Shown here: piece by piece, positions 9,743-19,805 of the stretch | Layout: every line of letters starts with the position of its first letter | How positions within the stretch are numbered: position 1 is the stretch's first letter | Assembly: GCF_026262505.1 (NCBI RefSeq) | Contig: NC_067206.1 | Location: 36,967,896 to 37,031,895 of the forward strand | Length of the DNA stretch: 64,000 bases | Reading direction: 5' to 3' | Source of the DNA: Trichomonas vaginalis G3 | Lineage: Eukaryota > Parabasalia > Trichomonadida > Trichomonadidae | Made by a program: the position numbers and the translations under genes | The notes under the pieces: model-generated | Told to the model about the DNA's origin: nothing | Seen by the model: only the letters and a program-made list of their open reading frames with translations | The model's database searches: none

Positions 9743-10537
9743 ATGCATCAAGAATCTCAGTTTCTAAGGCAAGATATTGCAAAACAAAAAGTGCAACTTT
9801 CCCGCACTGGTTCTCTTATATTTAAAGACATGCAAATACCTACAATTGATATCGGCGTTCAAAAATCTCTAATTATTCTTGAAGTTTCGGATACAGACTT
9901 AAAATCTTTTGAAACATTGAAACCACAGCCTAGCCTTAAAGAAATTTGTGTTACAAATTGTCCAATCTCTAATTTCAGAGGTTTAGGACAACAAACAAAA
10001 TTATCAACAATTAATTTTGTTAATACACCGATCAGCGAACAGAAATTCTTCCGCTTAGCATGCCTGGTTGCCGTTGGACCAAAACTTTCTTCAATAAATA
10101 ACGTTGCTGTTACAAGAACAGAAAGATTAAAAGCAGAATGCTATCCACCAATTACTAAAAAGCTTCTTGATGAAGGTTGGATCCTTCAATATCCTATTCC
10201 TTCAAAAGAAGACTTCAAATTTGCAGCACAAAAGTTTAATATTAATTACGAAGAGAGTGAATTAGAAGTTAACAAATACGATAACATTTCTGCAAGCCCT
10301 ATTGCAAATAGAAACAAGAAATCCAAGCAGCCAGAGAATAACCAAAGTTTTGTAGAAAAAGCAGCTGAAGTGCTATTACCATTAGGATTTCATATCCGTT
10401 CTGGTGAGAATATGATAGATGATGTATTAGAATCTGTTGATACTCTTGTCCAACTTGCTGCAAGTGCTGAAAAAGCAGCAGATGAAGCAGAAGAAGAGGA
10501 AGAAGAAGAGGCCAAAGAGAACAAAAGCCAACAGTAA
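9743..10537 (+). CDS. LRR-like protein with acidic C-terminus
   Basis: 264 residues. Residues about 35-105 hold irregular leucine-rich strands (KSLIILEVSDTDLKSFETL, SLKEICVTNCPISNFRGLG, KLSTINFVNTPISE), followed by a cap-like segment (ACLVAVGPKLSSINNVAVTR) similar to the end of SDS22/U2A'-type LRR proteins. Residues 120-235 are a polar domain I do not recognise. The last 25 residues are almost pure Glu/Ala (EEEEEEEAKENKSQQ). LRRs bind proteins; no catalytic motif is seen. The start codon follows an A-run directly upstream. Function unknown. Confidence 0.7.
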   Translation: MHQESQFLRQDIAKQKVQLSRTGSLIFKDMQIPTIDIGVQKSLIILEVSDTDLKSFETLKPQPSLKEICVTNCPISNFRGLGQQTKLSTINFVNTPISEQKFFRLACLVAVGPKLSSINNVAVTRTERLKAECYPPITKKLLDEGWILQYPIPSKEDFKFAAQKFNINYEESELEVNKYDNISASPIANRNKKSKQPENNQSFVEKAAEVLLPLGFHIRSGENMIDDVLESVDTLVQLAASAEKAADEAEEEEEEEAKENKSQQ

Positions 10538-11056
10538 CATGTATAAGTTCAGTCAAATTAATGTAAATGTGAGAATTTTTATAACGTTTTCGAAATTATT
10601 TCTACTTAAGTGGGGAACTTTGATATTTTTTTTTCAAACAATAATAGTTTCACTTTTTGCATATGGACTATCTATTGATGCTGGCAAGAAAATAGAAAGT
10701 GAAATCAATTCTTTGTTTTTTCTATAGGTATTGTTTTTTATAGCCTGACTTCGCATCTTCATATAAAATAATGACGTTAATATAGAATATTATTGTGTTG
10801 ATGATGGCCATTCAATGTTGACGTCATCTCTTAATTTTTATACGAGTAATCATACATTTTTGTAAGAGTTAACTAGTTTAAAACATAATATTGTTTCCAT
10901 GGATGATAAGAATTTCAATAAAATGCATTAATAGCAATAGATTTGTTCAAATATGTGATTTTAAATAACATAATAGCATATTCTCATTCATTTTGCTGTC
11001 TCTCAATATCAGATCCATTATCCGAAATCTTTAGAATTGATCAAAAAAGAAACTCT
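10538..11056. other. Intergenic, no feature seen
   Basis: 519 bp of AT-rich DNA between the LRR-like gene and the ankyrin pseudogene. The frame of the next gene is open from 10943, but the family start (MSNVWYQELM at 11057) is further in. I see no repeat or structured RNA. Confidence 0.4.
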
Positions 11057-14000
11057 ATGTCTAATGTTTGGTATCAAGAGCTAATGAGTTTGTGCAAAGA
11101 TTATAATGATACATTTGTTTCTTTGTACAAACTCAAAACATTTCAGGAAGAAGCAATTCAAGGCGTTTATCAAGCAATCAAAATTAATATAGTCGAATCA
11201 AAAATATTATCACCGCAGCAAATTCTTGAACTAATCAACATAGCATCCAATTATAATTTTTGTTATATAAAATCCTATTTATCAATTGCAAAGAAGATTT
11301 ATGATGACTATCAGCCAAAACAAGTTAAAATAAGCTCAAATAGATTTAAGTACTTATTCTATAAAGAGTATGGAATCATTTTTGAAGATACAGATTTAAC
11401 ACTTTTCAAAGAATATGAATCGAAAAATTATTTTTCGTACGTTTTTGATAAAAACACAATATACAACGCAATAGCGAATGATGATGTAAAACAATTTATT
11501 TCATTTTCCGAAATAGGAGAGAATTTTGATTATTCTCAAAAATTTCTATCTGAAGATGACAGAGGATACGATTTAGTTGAGTTATGCTGTTTGTATGCTT
11601 CTGTTAATTGTTTTAAATTTTTAAGGACAAAATTCAATGTTTCTCTCACCTCGGAATGTCTTCAATATTCTTTTTTGGGTGGAAATCCAGACATAATGAG
11701 TGAATGCTTGAAAAACAGTAGACTTCAAAGTGATTGCATGGAATATGCAATTATTTCTCACAACATTGACTTTGTTACTTTTCTGATGAATGAATACAGA
11801 TTAGAGATTGATTTAGAAATGTGTGCAAGATACCAAAATCTACAAGCATTTTTAGTTTTCTTGGATAAAACTAAGAATATCAACTTATGCTTCATTTATT
11901 CACCCATTTTCTCTATCCCATCTTTATGTGAATATTTTATTTCGCATGGTGCTGATGTTAACATCGGCAGAAATACGCTGGCTGCTATTCATATGGCTGC
12001 AATTTATAATTGTACACTAATAATCGAATTCCTTTTTTCACATGGAGCAGATATTAATATAAGGGATTCTAATGGATACACGCCTCTTCATTATACATCT
12101 CATATTGATAGCAAAGAAGCAGCAGAACTTCTTATTTCTAATGGTATTGATATTAATGCAAAATCTAAGCAAGGAGAGACAGCTCTTCACATTGCAGCAC
12201 AAACAAATGCCATAAATACTGCTAAAATCCTTATTGCACATGGTGCAAATATCAATGAAAAAAATGATTTTGGAAAAGCTCCTCTACATCTCTCGTCGGA
12301 AAAAGATTATAAGGAAATGGTTGATTTTTTAATTACAAATGGAGCTAATATCAATGCTCTAGATAATGATTGGTAAAGATTCCATTCATCTAGCAGTAGA
12401 AAACAATAGTAAAGCTGCAGCGGGAATACTTATTTCACATGGGGTAGATATCAATTCAAAAGATAAAATCGGAAATACTCTTTTGCATATTGCAGTTGCA
12501 AAAAATCTTCCAATCGCAGAATTTTTAATTGCTCATGGAGCAGATGTACATGCCAAAAATAAAATAGGTCACACAACCCTTCATTTTGTGTCAGATGATA
12601 ATATTCAAATAGTTTTGACACTTTTTACGGGCTTATAAAATAAGCCCGAAAAAAAGTATCAGAACTATTAAAATATGTATTCACACTTTTTATCGGCTTG
12701 CAGCTTCTCAGAAAAAGTGTGAAACATATTTTGAATATGTAAAGCACTTCTTGATCACGGGGCTGATATCGATGAAAGAGATAAAAATGGAAAAACTCCT
12801 TTGCATTATTCAGTAGGTTATTGTAATTCAATTAGTCCACAAGATTTCCATATATTGCGTGGTGCAGATATCGAAGCGAAAGATAAAAATGGAAGAACTC
12901 CTTTGCATTGTGCAGTACTTTATTGTGATTCCACTCGTCCACAAGTTTGCCTTATATTGCGTGATGCAGATATCAAAACGATAGATGAATATTGGATAAC
13001 TCATTGTCGTATTCCAATTGAAATAAGAGATACAATTTTTGCACAAAATCTCTTATTACGTGGTGCAAATATCAATGCAATTGATAATTATGGAAAAGCA
13101 GCTATTCATTATGCAGCAGATTGCCGAATTGGTGATACGTTTATAGAATTTCTTATTAACCATGGTGCTGATCCAGATATAAGAGATAATAATGGTCTAA
13201 CAGCACTTCATATAGCATTAAACGCAAATGAACATATAAATATTACTAAATTGTTATCTCACGGTGCGAACATCAACATCAAAGATAATAAGGGAAATGT
13301 TGCTCTTTTTTATGCATTTTCTCGCAGGGCTAATATTAATGAGTTTTATATATTAATATCTTATGGTGCAAATACCAATACTAAAGATAATCGGGGAAGA
13401 ACCCCTCCTTCATTATGCAGTAACACTCAAAGATTTTCATGACATTGCAAAATTTTTGATTACACAAAAAATTTATATCAATAGCAAAGATATTAATGGC
13501 GAAACCCCTCTTCATTTGGCAGTAAGTAATAAATGCTATGAAGGAGTGGAACTTCTTATTTCACATGGATGTAATATCAATGCTACAAATGAATTAGGAG
13601 ATACAGCACTTCATATTGCCTTATCAAAAAATCATACAAAAATTGCAGAAATTCTGATTTCATATAAAGCGAGCGTAAAAATTAAAAATAGCATTGGAGA
13701 GATTTCACTTCATAAAGCCGCAAGAAAATGCAGTCGTTATATAATAAACCTTCTTATATCTCATGGTGCTGATATTAATTCCAAGAATAAATACAATGAT
13801 ACGGCTCTTCACATTGCAGCAATGTTTAATAACACTGATTCAATAGAGTTTCTTATTTCCGAAGGTGCTGACATCAATTCAGTAAACAATGAGAATAGAA
13901 CAGCTCTTCATTATGCCTCAAGCAACCGATATTGCATAGAAACAGTAGAATTTCTAATATTACATAATGCTGATATCAATTTAAGGGATAATAAAAGTCA

Positions 14001-14076
14001 AACACCTCTTGACATTGCAGCATATAACAATAATACCGAAATAGCACAACTTCTTATTTCCCATGGAGCTAAATGA
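11057..14076 (+). pseudogene. DUF3447/ankyrin repeat gene, broken
   Basis: Starts at MSNVWYQELMSLCKDYND, the typical opening of this trichomonad family; codons between 10943 and here are open but lack the family pattern. Residues 1-270 are the DUF3447-type N-terminal region, followed by some 20 ankyrin repeats, less alike than in the 5.4 kb array and therefore older. The reading frame shifts by one base near 12370 (after ALDNDW) and again near 13405 (a CCCCTCC stretch where relatives read CCCCTCT). Between 12620 and 12732 two hairpins with stops separate two repeats, with the same frame resuming after them. It ends normally (LLISHGAK, stop 14076). If only the frame shifts were sequencing errors the gene would still be interrupted by the hairpin segment. 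Confidence 0.8.
12620..12732. repeat. Two adjacent hairpins inside the ankyrin pseudogene
   Basis: Hairpin 1: left arm 12620-12636 (ACTTTTTACGGGCTTAT), 3-base loop, right arm 12640-12657. Hairpin 2: left arm 12670-12691, loop of 20 bases, right arm 12712-12732, one unpaired base. Both begin with a CACTTTTT(A) string. Ankyrin coding resumes immediately afterwards (ALLDHGADIDERDKNG), so this looks like an insertion, perhaps a small palindromic mobile element. No clear target duplication was found. Confidence 0.65.
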
Positions 14077-14231
14077 AATAAATTAGGCATTTTTACAACA
14101 TTTTTTTTAAAAATCTAAATGAATGATCTTAAGAGCAATGCCAATCTTTGTAACAATCGTTCTGAACTAATATTTTAAAAACATCTGCATTTTCCTCTTT
14201 AGCAATTTACCGATAAATTTTCTGACAACTG

Positions 14232-14236
14232 TCACT
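14232..14236 (+). promoter_or_regulatory. Candidate initiator (TCACT) for CCDC25
   Basis: TCACT fits the T. vaginalis initiator TCA(C/T)(A/T). Its A (14234) is 19 bases before the ATG, a typical trichomonad 5' UTR length. Confidence 0.5.
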
Positions 14237-14252
14237 TTTTTGCATAGCCAAA

Positions 14253-14861
14253 ATGGTTATTATTTATCAAATCAAGGATTACACAATTTTTGTAGGTGTT
14301 GACCAGTTTGAAAATGAAGATCTTATTAAGTACTCAGCAAAATACATGGAGAATCTTGAAGACAAGTTAATTTGGTTCCATGCAGATAAATTTTCAAGTC
14401 CGCACGCTTACATCAAGATGCATCCAGGCGACACTGAAATCCCAAAGAATTTAATCGACATTTGCTGCCAAATTTGCAAAGATGGTTCAATTAAAGGCTG
14501 CAAAGAACCAGCAATCGATGTTGTTTATTGTGAAGCCAAGAATTTATCAAAAGCTCACTGCAACAACCCAGGCCAAGTCACTTTCCACGACCCATCCGCT
14601 TGCAAATACGTCAAAGGCGTCAAAAAGAACAATTTAATCGTCAATATGCTTGCAAAGATCAAAGGCGAAACATCGCTTACCGAAATGAACAAGGACCTTG
14701 ATGATCTCATTGTCAATAGAAGAAATGCAAAGAAGGCAGAGTTCAAGGCTCAAAAAGAAGCCGAAATAAAGGAAATCCAAGACAAGAAGCAGGCCAAGTA
14801 CGATATGCTCCAGGGTATGACACAGGCTGATGGAATCATGGATGAAGATGACTTCATGTAA
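14253..14861 (+). CDS. CCDC25: CCDC25 homologue (NFACT-R/DUF814 domain)
   Basis: 202 residues, nearly the length of animal CCDC25 (208). Residues about 1-120 form the NFACT-R domain: VGVDQFENEDLIKYSAKYM, LIWFHADKFSSPHAYIKMH and VVYCEAKNLSK align with human motifs around ENEDLIKHG and IWFHVDKLSSAHVYLRLH. Residues 130-195 are a charged coiled coil, and the protein ends in DEDDFM, like the DEFM end of animal CCDC25. The NFACT-R domain binds RNA in ribosome quality-control proteins; animal CCDC25 has also been described as a sensor of extracellular DNA, a role not expected here. The start is supported by the nearby initiator motif. Confidence 0.88.
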   Translation: MVIIYQIKDYTIFVGVDQFENEDLIKYSAKYMENLEDKLIWFHADKFSSPHAYIKMHPGDTEIPKNLIDICCQICKDGSIKGCKEPAIDVVYCEAKNLSKAHCNNPGQVTFHDPSACKYVKGVKKNNLIVNMLAKIKGETSLTEMNKDLDDLIVNRRNAKKAEFKAQKEAEIKEIQDKKQAKYDMLQGMTQADGIMDEDDFM

Positions 14862-15260
14862 GAAAAATAAAAATGTTACTTTCAAAACTCTAATTTATCT
14901 TTTTTGAATAATAAAATACCAAATCCCTTGATCCATTATTAAATACGGTATTTCTTTTCTCAATAATTTTCCATCATGTCTCAAAATCCTGTCAATTCAA
15001 TAAAATGATATTATAAAATGAATATACTGTTCCTGTATATTTGGAATGTAGTAATAATTTTGATATTTGTGTTTGATTTCTTCTGGCATAATTACTGCCA
15101 TTGCTTAAAAATGGCTATATTTTTCACCAACGAAAATCTCATAATATGATATTTCTGGATTTGCTTCCGGAACAGTGAATTTTTTCAGACTTTTTTATCG
15201 GCAAACCCAAATTTTAGCTAAAAGTGACAGGGAAAAAAACGTTTAGTATTAAAAAAAAGA
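14862..15260. other. Intergenic with an ACTTTTTTATCGG motif
   Basis: AT-rich DNA after CCDC25. The only thing I note is ACTTTTTTATCGG at 15189-15201; the same motif recurs at 16239-16252 and in the second hairpin at 12685-12696. Confidence 0.35.
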
Positions 15261-15351
15261 CCGATGAGAGCTTCGTTCGAAATATAGAGGGAACTGAGAA
15301 TGCGCAACCATTCTCAGGGAATATTGGATGCTATTCCCGTTCCCTCTGTAT
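15261..15351 (+). other. Perfect three-way-junction palindrome with hammerhead-like flank
   Basis: Basal stem: 15283-15294 pairs with 15339-15350 (12 pairs, one G-U). Directly inside, arm 1 is TGAGAATG (15295-15302), 6-base loop, CATTCTCA (15309-15316). Directly after it, arm 2 is GGGAATA (15317-15323), 8-base loop, TATTCCC (15332-15338). No base at the junction is unpaired, giving a T shape. On the 5' side, CCGATGA (15261-15267), a small stem GAGC/GTTC and GAAA (15279-15282) resemble a hammerhead ribozyme core, and A15282 could pair with T15351. The core has C in place of the conserved U4, the cleavage-site position would be G, and no stem I is seen, so an active ribozyme is unlikely. Confidence 0.6.
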
Positions 15352-15388
15352 GGAAAATTGAGGTTTTCAAAGGGAGTTAAAATAATAT

Positions 15389-16221
15389 CAAATTTATACT
15401 AATTTACTTCAAAATACAAAAGTATTTGACAGCTAAAATTAGTTACTTTAGCAAGCCTATCAATACCCTTTTACGATTATTGTTACTTTTTCTAAATAAA
15501 AGTAAAAACAAATTTATACTAATTTACTTCAAAATACAAAAGTATTTGACAGCTAAAATTAGTTACTTTAGCAAGCCTATCAATACCCTTTTACGATTAT
15601 TGTTACTTTTTCTAAATAAAAGTAAAAACAAATTTATACTAATTTACTTCAAAATACAAAAGTATTTGACAGCTAAAATTAGTTACTTTAGCAAGCCTAT
15701 CAATACCCTTTTACGATTATTGTTACTTTTTCTAAATAAAAGTAAAAACAAATTTATACTAATTTACTTCAAAATACAAAAGTATTTGACAGCTAAAATT
15801 AGTTACTTTAGCAAGCCTATCAATACCCTTTTACGATTATTGTTACTTTTTCTAAATAAAAGTAAAAACAAATTTATACTAATTTACTTCAAAATACAAA
15901 AGTATTTGACAGCTAAAATTAGTTACTTTAGCAAGCCTATCAATACCCTTTTACGATTATTGTTACTTTTTCTAAATAAAAGTAAAAACAAATTTATACT
16001 AATTTACTTCAAAATACAAAAGTATTTGACAGCTAAAATTAGTTACTTTAGCAAGCCTATCAATACCCTTTTACGATTATTGTTACTTTTTCTAAATAAA
16101 AGTAAAAACAAATTTATACTAATTTACTTCAAAATACAAAAGTATTTGACAGCTAAAATTAGTTACTTTAGCAAGCCTATCAATACCCTTTTACGATTAT
16201 TGCTACTTTTTCGAAATAAAA
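15389..16221. repeat. Minisatellite, about 7 copies of a 120-bp unit
   Basis: Six to seven copies in exact 120-bp register (marker AGTATTTGACAGC at 15421, 15541, 15661, 15781, 15901, 16021, 16141). Copies are identical except the last, which diverges after 16200. Because 120 is divisible by three, one frame stays open across the array, encoding 40-residue repeats rich in L, K, S and F; this looks accidental and I do not annotate it as a gene. Homogeneity implies recent expansion. Confidence 0.95.
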
Positions 16222-16337
16222 TAAATTTATTATCAAAAACTTTTTTTATCGGACAGTAACCTCTAAATAATTCATTTATATTGCTAAATATTTATTTAAT
16301 AAGAATGATGAAACTATAACCATTATTTTTTGAGAAC

Positions 16338-16342
16338 TCATT
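16338..16342 (+). promoter_or_regulatory. Candidate initiator (TCATT) for the GH29 gene
   Basis: TCATT with its A 27 bases before the ATG at 16367, fitting TCA(C/T)(A/T). Supports this ATG as the start. Confidence 0.4.
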
Positions 16343-16366
16343 GAATTTTTTTTTCAAAAAAATAGA

Positions 16367-19300
16367 ATGATTCTTTTTAATACTCTAAGTCTAGCAAGAA
16401 CAAACGCTATTCTGAAAAAATCGGTACTATTACAATCAACATATTCTCGTTTATATGCTAAATCCCAAAAATCTAAATCATCAAAAGCTGGATCTTTAAC
16501 TGTTGATCCACCACAGCCGTGGGGACCGATTCCAACACAAGGACAAATCAATTACCATAGAGAAGAACTTTCCGCATTCATTCACTATGGCATGAACACA
16601 TTTACAGGAGTTGAATGGGGTAATGGCCATGAAGATGAGAATTTATTCGTTCCTGATGGATTGAATACAGACCAATGGGTTGCAACACTTAAGAAAGCCG
16701 GTTTTAAGAGAATTATTATGATTGGACGTCACCATGATGGATTTTGCCTCTGGAAGTCCAATTACACCCAACACCAAGTTAATGCAAGTAAGCAATTCCA
16801 AGAAACATCCAAGAAATTAGGTCAATCTGGTGATGTTATTGAAGAATTGTCAAAGAGTTGCTCAAAGTATGACATGAACATGGGAGTTTACTTATCTCCA
16901 TGGGATGCCAACTCCAGTTATTATGGAAATGAGCAACTTTACAATGAATATTACATGAACCAGCTCAGTGAAGTTCTTGGAAGTGCAGACAAGCGCTATG
17001 GTAACAAAGGCAAGTTTGTTGAAGTCTGGATGGATGGCGCTAAAGGAACAGGTGCGGCAGATCAAAAGTATTGGTTCTTGAAATGGTTCGAACTGATTGA
17101 AAGATTACAACCAGGAGCTGTTGTCTTCTCTCCATACGGTTCAACTGTTCGTTGGATTGGAAACGAAGCAGGTCACGCTGGCGAAACTTGCTGGTCCAAA
17201 TTAAACCAGACAAGACAAAGAGCATGGTACGATAAGACCGGTGGTGATGAGCCAGCATATCTTAATGCAGGTGATCCAACAGGAGATATTTGGTCTATCG
17301 GTGAATGCGATGTTTCATTAACTTCAGGATGGTTCTGGAAAGCAGGCAAAGTTCCAAAGACAATGCAAGAACTCTCTGATTTATACTTCAAGTCCGTTGG
17401 CCGTGGTCAGCCATTCTTATTAAATGTTCCACCAAATACAACCGGTTTAATGGATCAGGCCTTCCTTAACAGAGTTGCCGAGCTTGGAGACACAATTGAC
17501 AAGACATTCTCTCTCAACTTTGCTTCAACACCAACTGCATCTGCAACAGCATCAAGCTACAGAGGAAATGATGACAAATACAGTCCAAAGAATGCAATTG
17601 ATGACAAATTCGAGACATACTGGACAATGGATGATGACAAGAAGACAGGATGGATCGAAATTGATTTAGGACAAACAAGAAAATTCGATATCGTTTCAAT
17701 TTCTGAACATATCGAACTTGGCCAGCGTGTTGAGAAGTTCCTTGTTGAATACCAAGCAGAAAATTCACAGACATGGAACAAATTCGAAGAAGGAACAACA
17801 ATTGGCGCTAAGAGATTATGTCGCCAAATTGCAGTAACAGCAAGAAAAGTTAGAATTACAATTGTTTCATCACAAGCTGTTCCTATCATTGATAAGATTG
17901 GTGTATACAAGGCTTATGGTGAGTTCGAATTAGGATCAGGAATTCCTGATGGTTTAGTCGAAGTTTTGTCTGATAAATTCATTTTGGCTGATAGATGGAA
18001 CCATGAAAGTGAAGGAATTTGGACAACAAAGGTTGCTGCTTTTGCACAATATGAATTTACTGGCTCCAAGTTCTTTGTTTATGGTATTGTTGATCCAAGT
18101 CATGGCCATGTCGATGTTTTTGTTGATGATCAGAAAGTAGATACTTTCGATTCACATGCCTCTGAAAGAAAATTACGTCAATTACTCTTCTCTTCACCAG
18201 ACTTTGCTTATGGAAAACATACAGTAAGATTAGTTCTTGTTGATAAGGCAATGGCACTTCATTCTCTTGAATTACTTACAAATGAAGGCCGTGGTATGTT
18301 TGAAATCGAAAAATTAGATTATGATGTACCAAAAGGTGGCAAATTCCAACTCAAGATTAAGAGAGTTGGCGGTGTAGATGGTGAATGTAAAGTTACATTG
18401 CAAACAACACATGGATCTGCTGTTCATGACAGACATTATGAAGATATAACACTTGATTTAGAATACAAACAAAATGAGAATGAAAAGACTGTTTTTATCC
18501 ATACAATCAATAACACAGAAACAACAGGAAATCTTACATTCTTCTGCCAAATTGTTGATCCAACAAACAAAGCAATTATTGGATATAACCAATTATCAAC
18601 TGTTACAATATACAACGGAAAGGTTCCTCCAGAGGCATTGATTAAAGTAACAGCTGATAAATTCACAACATCTGGCGAATGGCATGATTTCGATGAATCA
18701 AATGGAGCTGAAAATGGAATTTGGTCAGAAGTCAATGGATCGTATGCTGAATACACATTCTCAGGTACTAAATGCTACGTATTTGGAACAACAGGAAAGA
18801 AAGATTCCTTTGTTGAAGTTTATGTCGATGGTGTCAAGGCCAGATCATTCTTTGTCTTTGCAGGTGAAATCCATAAGAATGTTCTTATCTTCGAATCGAA
18901 TGATTTAACTAACCATGATTTACACACTGTTAAAGTTTTGTTATATGATGGTTTCATCGGTGTAAACTACCTTCAAATTCTTGATAACGATGAAGCAGGT
19001 ATTTATGAATTTAACATGACAAGAAGAATAGTTCATAACGGAGACAAAACATCAACTACAGTAAAGAGATTAGGTGGTGACAAGCGTAAATCATATGTCA
19101 CAGTCAAATCTAAGGATGGAACAGCGAAAAGTGATGTTGATTACAAACCAATCAATACTAAATTATTCTTCGATGTTAATGAAAACGCGAAGGAAGTAAT
19201 AATAGAAACAATAGAAAACAAAGATCATGATAAGAATATTACATTTAATCTAGAAATTAGTGATGCAACAAATGATGCTTTAATTGTATTCAATAACGTA

Positions 19301-19465
19301 ACTGAAATCGAAATCAATGCTAAACCAAATCCAACTGAATTACCAACACCAACTCCAAGCCCAGCTAAGGAAAATACAACTAAATTTGTTATTATATTTG
19401 TTGCTGTTTTGGTTGTTATTTTGGTTTGTGTTGCTGTTATCTTTGTAGCAATGAGAAATCATTGA
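16367..19465 (+). CDS. GH29 alpha-L-fucosidase-like protein, membrane-anchored
   Basis: 1032 residues. About 50-380: GH29 catalytic barrel (LSAFIHYGMNTFTGVEWG, IIMIGRHHDGFCLWKS, MGVYLSPWD). VEVWMDGAKG contains the expected nucleophile, Asp223. About 385-515: F5/8 type C (CBM32-like) domain (NAIDDKFETYWTMDDDKKTG). Then two copies of a beta-sandwich plus Calx-beta-like pair (about 525-755 and 765-985; YAEYTFSGTKCYVFG and VTVKSKDGTAKSDVDYKPIN). A PTPTPSP linker precedes a transmembrane helix (about 1005-1028) and a 4-residue tail. Predicted role: removal of terminal fucose from glycans, probably at the cell surface or in lysosomes. Odd: the N-terminus (MILFNTLSLARTNAILKKS) is not a clear signal peptide and looks more like an amphipathic presequence. 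The acid/base residue is not identified. Confidence 0.85.
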   Translation: MILFNTLSLARTNAILKKSVLLQSTYSRLYAKSQKSKSSKAGSLTVDPPQPWGPIPTQGQINYHREELSAFIHYGMNTFTGVEWGNGHEDENLFVPDGLNTDQWVATLKKAGFKRIIMIGRHHDGFCLWKSNYTQHQVNASKQFQETSKKLGQSGDVIEELSKSCSKYDMNMGVYLSPWDANSSYYGNEQLYNEYYMNQLSEVLGSADKRYGNKGKFVEVWMDGAKGTGAADQKYWFLKWFELIERLQPGAVVFSPYGSTVRWIGNEAGHAGETCWSKLNQTRQRAWYDKTGGDEPAYLNAGDPTGDIWSIGECDVSLTSGWFWKAGKVPKTMQELSDLYFKSVGRGQPFLLNVPPNTTGLMDQAFLNRVAELGDTIDKTFSLNFASTPTASATASSYRGNDDKYSPKNAIDDKFETYWTMDDDKKTGWIEIDLGQTRKFDIVSISEHIELGQRVEKFLVEYQAENSQTWNKFEEGTTIGAKRLCRQIAVTARKVRITIVSSQAVPIIDKIGVYKAYGEFELGSGIPDGLVEVLSDKFILADRWNHESEGIWTTKVAAFAQYEFTGSKFFVYGIVDPSHGHVDVFVDDQKVDTFDSHASERKLRQLLFSSPDFAYGKHTVRLVLVDKAMALHSLELLTNEGRGMFEIEKLDYDVPKGGKFQLKIKRVGGVDGECKVTLQTTHGSAVHDRHYEDITLDLEYKQNENEKTVFIHTINNTETTGNLTFFCQIVDPTNKAIIGYNQLSTVTIYNGKVPPEALIKVTADKFTTSGEWHDFDESNGAENGIWSEVNGSYAEYTFSGTKCYVFGTTGKKDSFVEVYVDGVKARSFFVFAGEIHKNVLIFESNDLTNHDLHTVKVLLYDGFIGVNYLQILDNDEAGIYEFNMTRRIVHNGDKTSTTVKRLGGDKRKSYVTVKSKDGTAKSDVDYKPINTKLFFDVNENAKEVIIETIENKDHDKNITFNLEISDATNDALIVFNNVTEIEINAKPNPTELPTPTPSPAKENTTKFVIIFVAVLVVILVCVAVIFVAMRNH

Positions 19466-19805
19466 TGTCCAACTATCCTAACAGACAATAAATTGGGAAC
19501 TATTTCCCTCCTTTCTAATGATGTAAACGGATCTGCTAATCCAATGTTCACATAAAATTAAGTAAAAATTATTCTATATATCAAATTTCACCCTTTATTA
19601 CATAAGAATTTATTTTATACATAAATGCGAAATGATTTGTTTATAAAAAGTTCATATACGTTTATTACGAATATGTTTCTTCAAGCGAAAAAGGGATAGG
19701 CTTACAACAAAATGTGAGTCGTTTGACGATACAAACGGTTTGGTCAGACATATTTCCTTAGAAGGTATTTTTGTCAATTTGTAAACTATTCAAACGTTAA
19801 ATATA
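19466..19805. other. Intergenic, no feature seen
   Basis: 340 bp of AT-rich spacer between two co-directional genes. No repeat, RNA or clear initiator was found. Confidence 0.4.

Noticed and set aside
10437-10727. 96-codon frame overlapping the end of the LRR-like gene
   Set aside because: The first part is the acidic tail of the LRR-like gene in another frame; the rest is AT-rich without recognisable features.
15261-15351. Active hammerhead ribozyme
   Set aside because: The conserved U4 is C, the cleavage-site position would be G and no stem I pairs; only part of the core is present, so I list it as a hammerhead-like flank only.
15426-16259. Long open frame encoding 40-residue repeats across the minisatellite
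   Set aside because: The unit length is a multiple of three and one frame happens to lack stops. No start context, no known composition; the product would be a repetitive hydrophobic chain.
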